Part shown: positions 32,632-36,681 of the stretch, one piece after another
Position numbering within the stretch: position 1 is the first letter of the stretch
Layout: every line of letters starts with the position of its first letter
NCBI GenBank assembly: GCA_038043185.1
Contig: JBBTCO010000048.1
Location: forward strand, 1-36,681
Source: UBA5009 sp038043185
GTDB taxonomy: Bacteria > Bdellovibrionota > Bdellovibrionia > Bdellovibrionales > Bdellovibrionaceae
Length of the DNA stretch: 36,681 nt
Reading direction: 5' to 3'
Made by a program: the position numbers and the translations under genes
Notes under the pieces: generated by a model
Seen by the model: the letters and a program-made list of their open reading frames with translations, nothing else
Databases searched by the model: none
Told to the model about the DNA's origin: nothing

Positions 32632-34098
32632 TTATAAAAAGCTTCGTTCAACAGCGCTGAAAATAGGGCCGGAAACAAAGCCCAGAAGCGCAATAAACAA
32701 AGCCGATACAAAAATAGTAACCGTTGTTGCGGTTAAATTATGACCAGCAATTTGAGCATCGCCTTCTTTCATGTACATAGTGACAACAGGTCTTAAATAA
32801 TAATACACGCTGATAACTGAGTTTATTACGCCCCAAAGCGCCAGCCACAGAAGTCCTTCTTTAATAGCCGAACTAAATAAATAAAATTTCGAGAAAAAAC
32901 CCAATGTTGGAGGTAAGCCAGCCAGAGACAACATAAATACTGTGAAACACAGGGCTAACACCGGTCGACTTTTTGCCAAGCCAGCAAGGTCATCCACGTT
33001 TGTTATTGATTCGGGATTTTTTTCCATCATTGAAATCAGCGCGAAAGACCCTAAGGTCATAATCGAGTAAGATAGCAGATAGAAAATAACGCTGCTTGCG
33101 CCAAAAGATCCATCGTCAGAAACGCCGGCAGTAATTAAACCAATTAAAATATAGCCCGAATGGGAAATGCTTGAATAGGCCAACATTCTTTTTAAATTGT
33201 TTTGTAAAATCGCAGCGACATTTCCAACAATCATCGTTATGACCGCCAACCACTGAAGCACATCAAAAAGATTCGCTGAACCCACCAGGGACTTTGTCGC
33301 AACCAAACGAAGAAACGCGGCGAAGGAAACTGCTTTTACCGCTGTCGCCATAAAGGCCGCGTGTGGCGTCGGAGCCCCTTGGTAAACGTCAGGAGTCCAC
33401 GCATGAAAAGGCGCGATTGAAACTTTGAAACAAAATCCAATCATAACAAAGGTGATGCCAAATAAAAATAGCCGATTAGACTGAACCAAGCCTGCCGTGT
33501 CTTGTATAAAATTTAAAATATTTGTCGAACCTGTGGTTCCAAAAATATAGGCTGTGCCAAAAAGAAAAATGGCTGAAGCAAAGCTTCCCAAAATAAAATA
33601 TTTAAGCGCAGCTTCTTTGGAAAGTTTTTCTTCGTGGCTCATGCCGATCATCAAATATAAAGATAAGGACATCATTTCCATACCGATAAAAACGGTCAAC
33701 AAATCAACTGCAGCAACCAGGATTAACATTCCAACAACGGAACTCATGGTAAGAAAGGTCAGCTCAGAAAATTGTTCCCCCTTGGTCGCAGGGTTCTCAT
33801 ACATCATAACCAAGGAAGCGCCGGCAGATATGATAGCGACAGCGCCCAGCCATTGTGTAATCGGATCAAAAAGAAGAGCATTGTTAAAAGCCGAAGCGCC
33901 ATCAGCAATAGTTCCCACAACAACAAGCAAACCAAGCGCAATCAATAATCCAGATAATCCCTGGATCAGTGTCGCTAAGGGATTTTGTTCTCTGTTTCCA
34001 CGCAAAACTTTAATGGTTATTGGAATTAAGCTCGTTAAAAAAATGGCCACCATTGGCATTACTAACGTGATATCTTTCCACGAGACATCCATTTTCAT
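32632..34098 (-). CDS. nuoN: NADH-quinone oxidoreductase subunit N
   Basis: NuoN is one of the three antiporter-like membrane subunits of respiratory complex I, which pump protons as NADH is oxidised. The 488-residue protein has about 14 hydrophobic segments and the family motifs FHAWTPDVYQGAPTPHAAFMATAVKA and LKRMLAYSSISHSGY. The ATG at 34098 overlaps the nuoM stop (ATGA) and is preceded by AAGGAGAAGG; a longer start at 34116 is less likely. It is the last gene in nuoL-nuoM-nuoN order. Its stop is only 2 bases from the convergent patatin gene, so no terminator space exists between them. Confidence 0.94.
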   Translation of the reverse strand: MKMDVSWKDITLVMPMVAIFLTSLIPITIKVLRGNREQNPLATLIQGLSGLLIALGLLVVVGTIADGASAFNNALLFDPITQWLGAVAIISAGASLVMMYENPATKGEQFSELTFLTMSSVVGMLILVAAVDLLTVFIGMEMMSLSLYLMIGMSHEEKLSKEAALKYFILGSFASAIFLFGTAYIFGTTGSTNILNFIQDTAGLVQSNRLFLFGITFVMIGFCFKVSIAPFHAWTPDVYQGAPTPHAAFMATAVKAVSFAAFLRLVATKSLVGSANLFDVLQWLAVITMIVGNVAAILQNNLKRMLAYSSISHSGYILIGLITAGVSDDGSFGASSVIFYLLSYSIMTLGSFALISMMEKNPESITNVDDLAGLAKSRPVLALCFTVFMLSLAGLPPTLGFFSKFYLFSSAIKEGLLWLALWGVINSVISVYYYLRPVVTMYMKEGDAQIAGHNLTATTVTIFVSALFIALLGFVSGPIFSAVERSFL

Positions 34099-35654
34099 TT
34101 GCCTTCTCCTTGCCAACGCGCCTGTGTATTTTCATTTTTGAGTTCATCCTGCGCAAGACTGTAATTTGTTCTGTTTTTTACAAGATGATCAATGCTTGCC
34201 TTCGAGTAATCTATAAAGTGATTGGGAAATAATCCCATCCAAAAAACCATAACAACCAATGGCAGCATCACGGCCATTTCTCGGTAATTTAAGTCCGCGA
34301 TCGGATGATGCTCATCTTTAAATAGTTCGCCTTTTTCACCAAAGAATACTCTCTTATACATCCACAGCATATAAACCGCGCCAAGGACAACTCCTGAAAT
34401 TGCAAAATAAGTATAAATTGGTTGTGCTTTAAAAACGCCCAGCAAAACTAAAAACTCTCCAACAAACCCGTTGGTCATTGGGACTGCAATCGAAGAAAGT
34501 GTGATAATAAAAAACACAATAGAATAAAGTGGTGCAACCGAGGCTAGGCCCCCATATTTCGATATCTCTCGCGAATGTGTTCTTTCGTAAATCATACCAA
34601 TCAGAAGAAACAAAGCTCCTGTTGATATTCCATGACTCAACATTTGAAAAAGTCCGCCTGTAATTCCGTACTGATTAAAAACAAATATGCCGATAACGAT
34701 GTAGCCCATATGGGAAACTGATGAGTAGGCAACTAGTTTTTTGATATCTGGTTGAACCATTGCAACCAAGGCGCCGTAAATAATTCCCACTGTTCCCAAC
34801 ACAAGAAACACCCAGCCCCAATATTCTGCTGCCTCGGGAAATAAAGGTATTATCCATCTTAAAAAACAATAGGTCCCCATTTTCAACATTACGCCAGCCA
34901 GAATTACCGAACCCGGAGTTGGCGCCTCCACGTGGGCATCAGGCAACCAAGTGTGCACCGGAAAAATTGGGACTTTAATCGCAAAGGCGCCAGCGAACGC
35001 AAAAAACAACATTGTTTGTAAACTAAAAAAGTCGTGTCCCACAAATGGAATTTTTAATTTATAGAAATCCAAAAGACTGGCGCTCATGGTTCCTGTGGCT
35101 TCTTGAGTGAGATACATCATATAAATGATCGCAACGAGCATCAGCACAGATCCCAACATGGTGAAAATAAAAAACTTAATCGTTGCGTAAATACGATTGG
35201 CTCCGCCCCAAATTCCAATAATAAAATACATGGGAATAAGTGAGAGCTCCCAGAAAACATAAAAGAACACGGCATCCATGGCTAAAAATGTACCTAACAT
35301 CGCCGTTTGAAGAACAAACATGGCCACATGAAAGCCTTTGATACGATATTCAATCGACTTCCAGCTGGCTAAAATAATTATTGGCGTAAGAAAAGTGGTT
35401 AATAAAACAAGCCACAAAGAAATTCCGTCAATGCCCAAATAGTATTGAATGCCAAATCGAGGAATCCACATAGATTTTTCAGTCATTTGTAAAGCTGCAG
35501 TGGTGGGATCAAATCTTTGCAACAAACTTAGGCTCAGAAAAAATTCAACCAATGAAAAGCCAAGGGCCAAAGGACGTATGCTGTTTTCCTTCGGCCAAAA
35601 GGTCAGGATCAAAGCAAATAATATTGGTAAAAAAACAATCGCTGACAGAATCAT
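34095..35654 (-). CDS. nuoM: NADH-quinone oxidoreductase subunit M
   Basis: NuoM is the middle antiporter-like subunit of complex I. The 519-residue protein has about 14 membrane helices and the conserved FPVHTWLPDAHVEAPTPGSV, LAGVMLKMGTY, and KKLVAYSSVSHMGY motifs, with MILSAIVFLPILFAL at its start. The conserved Glu in SLIPMYFIIG-type helix (FWELSLIPMYFI) is visible. The ATG at 35654 lies 2 bp after the nuoL stop and the gene overlaps nuoN by 4 bp. Confidence 0.95.
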   Translation of the reverse strand: MILSAIVFLPILFALILTFWPKENSIRPLALGFSLVEFFLSLSLLQRFDPTTAALQMTEKSMWIPRFGIQYYLGIDGISLWLVLLTTFLTPIIILASWKSIEYRIKGFHVAMFVLQTAMLGTFLAMDAVFFYVFWELSLIPMYFIIGIWGGANRIYATIKFFIFTMLGSVLMLVAIIYMMYLTQEATGTMSASLLDFYKLKIPFVGHDFFSLQTMLFFAFAGAFAIKVPIFPVHTWLPDAHVEAPTPGSVILAGVMLKMGTYCFLRWIIPLFPEAAEYWGWVFLVLGTVGIIYGALVAMVQPDIKKLVAYSSVSHMGYIVIGIFVFNQYGITGGLFQMLSHGISTGALFLLIGMIYERTHSREISKYGGLASVAPLYSIVFFIITLSSIAVPMTNGFVGEFLVLLGVFKAQPIYTYFAISGVVLGAVYMLWMYKRVFFGEKGELFKDEHHPIADLNYREMAVMLPLVVMVFWMGLFPNHFIDYSKASIDHLVKNRTNYSLAQDELKNENTQARWQGEGK

Positions 35655-35656
35655 CG

Positions 35657-36681
35657 TTACCTCATTAAAATAACAGCCAAGACAAACACAATTCCAAGCC
35701 CAAAATACATCGCATACTGCTGCAAATTTCCTGTTTGCATTGATCGAACCAGCGATCCTCCGCCGCGCACAAAGTCTGAAATTACATAAGTCGTTTTATC
35801 AATTAGATTCACATCCACGCGATACCAAACTTGTTTAGAGAAGCTTACTAAGGGATTAATAATGGCGCCAAAATAAAGCTCATCAACTAAATATTTTTTT
35901 GAAATTAACTTATAAATAGGACCAAGCGCTTCTGATATTTTTTTTGGTGTTTCGGGACTACGAACATAAAAATGGTAAGCAACGAATGAAGAAATTACCG
36001 CCAGAAATACAGACCCACCCATCAATCCCCACTCAAGACTGGCTTCTGCGTGTCCTAAAGCAGGTATCGGTTTTAAGACCGGGGCTAACCATTCTGCAAA
36101 AATATTTGCAGGGTGTCCTGGTAAAATTTCTGCAATTATATGGGGAATTCCTATCCATCCGCCGATAGCGCTCAATATCCCCAAAGCGATCAAAGGAACT
36201 GTCATCAGCCAAGGTGATTCATGAGGATGAATACTTTTAGCCACGCGACTCTTTCCCCAAAAAGTCAGGCACATTAATCGAGTCATATAAAAGGCTGTCA
36301 TAGCTGCGCCGACGGCACCCATGGCCCACAAAGCGGTGTGACCCATTGGTGACTGAAAGGACATCCAAAGAATTTCATCTTTTGAAAAGAATCCAGCAAA
36401 TGGCGGCATACCAATAATCGCCAACCAGCCAATGAAAAATGTGGCATGAGTGATAGGCATGTATTTTTTTAATCCACCCATTTTACGAATATCTTGTTCT
36501 TCGTGCATCGAGTGAATCACGCTGCCGGAACCAAGAAACATCAAGGCTTTAAAAAAAGCATGCGTCATCAAATGAAACATCGCTGGCCCAAAGGCGCCAA
36601 CACCGACAGCAAGAAACATATAACCCAATTGAGAAATCGTCGAATAGGCCAATATTTTTTTTATATCCCACTGAGTAATTC
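35657..36681 (-). CDS. nuoL: NADH-quinone oxidoreductase subunit L, 3' part (cut by window edge)
   Basis: The visible 341 codons are roughly the C-terminal half of NuoL. The frame is open to the window end, reading TQWDIKKILAYSTISQLGYM and then HLMTHAFFKALMFLGSGSVIH, GMPPFAGFFSKDEIL and a long C-terminal amphipathic helix before the last membrane segment (about the final 60 residues). In NuoL this helix runs along the other antiporter subunits. The start lies beyond 36681, so this is a partial gene because of the window, not a broken one. Confidence 0.95.
   Translation of the reverse strand, partial: ITQWDIKKILAYSTISQLGYMFLAVGVGAFGPAMFHLMTHAFFKALMFLGSGSVIHSMHEEQDIRKMGGLKKYMPITHATFFIGWLAIIGMPPFAGFFSKDEILWMSFQSPMGHTALWAMGAVGAAMTAFYMTRLMCLTFWGKSRVAKSIHPHESPWLMTVPLIALGILSAIGGWIGIPHIIAEILPGHPANIFAEWLAPVLKPIPALGHAEASLEWGLMGGSVFLAVISSFVAYHFYVRSPETPKKISEALGPIYKLISKKYLVDELYFGAIINPLVSFSKQVWYRVDVNLIDKTTYVISDFVRGGGSLVRSMQTGNLQQYAMYFGLGIVFVLAVILMR

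Noticed and set aside
1..36681. tRNA, rRNA, CRISPR array, phage or transposase genes
   Set aside because: I looked through the intergenic stretches by eye and saw no cloverleaf with a tRNA-like T-loop, no regularly spaced repeats and no mobile-element protein; a covariance-model scan was not possible here.

Overview
The window looks like a draft contig from a Bdellovibrio-like bacterium (Bdellovibrionota, probably Pseudobdellovibrionaceae) with an AT-rich genome. This is an inference from gene content: many exported hypothetical proteins and peptidases (S8, S9, M16, M28), tandem TraR/DksA proteins, a twin-arginine translocase gene set and a nuoLMN cluster. No marker was compared with a database. 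A run of 100 N at 9809-9908 marks an assembly gap inside a subtilisin-like gene. I saw no rRNA, tRNA, CRISPR array, transposase or phage gene.

Layout. 1-2303: two small exported proteins (minus), a LysR-type regulator (plus) and a small membrane protein (minus). 2396-5230: a compact nucleoside-salvage operon deoC-deoA-punA. 5211-9562: an exported hypothetical, a 440-residue exported protein of unknown function, a striking 33-bp perfect inverted repeat around a GC-rich multi-hairpin core (7489-7615), and an exported S9 prolyl-oligopeptidase-type enzyme. 9741-10779: a lipoprotein subtilase split by the gap. 10913-15854: asnS followed closely by a three-gene biotin-dependent acyl-CoA carboxylase (carboxyltransferase, biotin carboxylase, biotin carrier). 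15870-17615: tatC, tatB and an unknown gene as one minus-strand unit. 17801-20425: a double-domain M16 peptidase, divergent by only 17 bp from hemW.

20443-24928: hemW, grpE, a zinc-finger-less DnaJ-type co-chaperone and an LppC-like lipoprotein with a periplasmic-binding fold. 25070-25976: two adjacent TraR/DksA proteins, one with a ruined zinc finger and one with it intact. 26224-28632: lon, behind a folded leader. 28798-31166: a minus-strand unit of an HTH/coiled-coil protein, a membrane-anchored M28 peptidase and two cysteine-rich exported proteins. 31433-32629: a patatin-like phospholipase. 32632-36681: nuoN, nuoM and the 3' part of nuoL, cut by the window edge.

Functional reading. The window combines nucleoside breakdown (deoxyribose-phosphate and free bases), short acyl-CoA carboxylation, respiratory complex I, protein quality control (GrpE, J-protein, Lon, M16) and several exported hydrolases. 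That set is compatible with a lifestyle that digests host or environmental macromolecules, but predation cannot be shown from this window. The least explained items are the palindromic element at 7489-7615, the paired cysteine-rich exported proteins, the degenerate/intact TraR pair, and the open frame and small membrane peptide just after lon.
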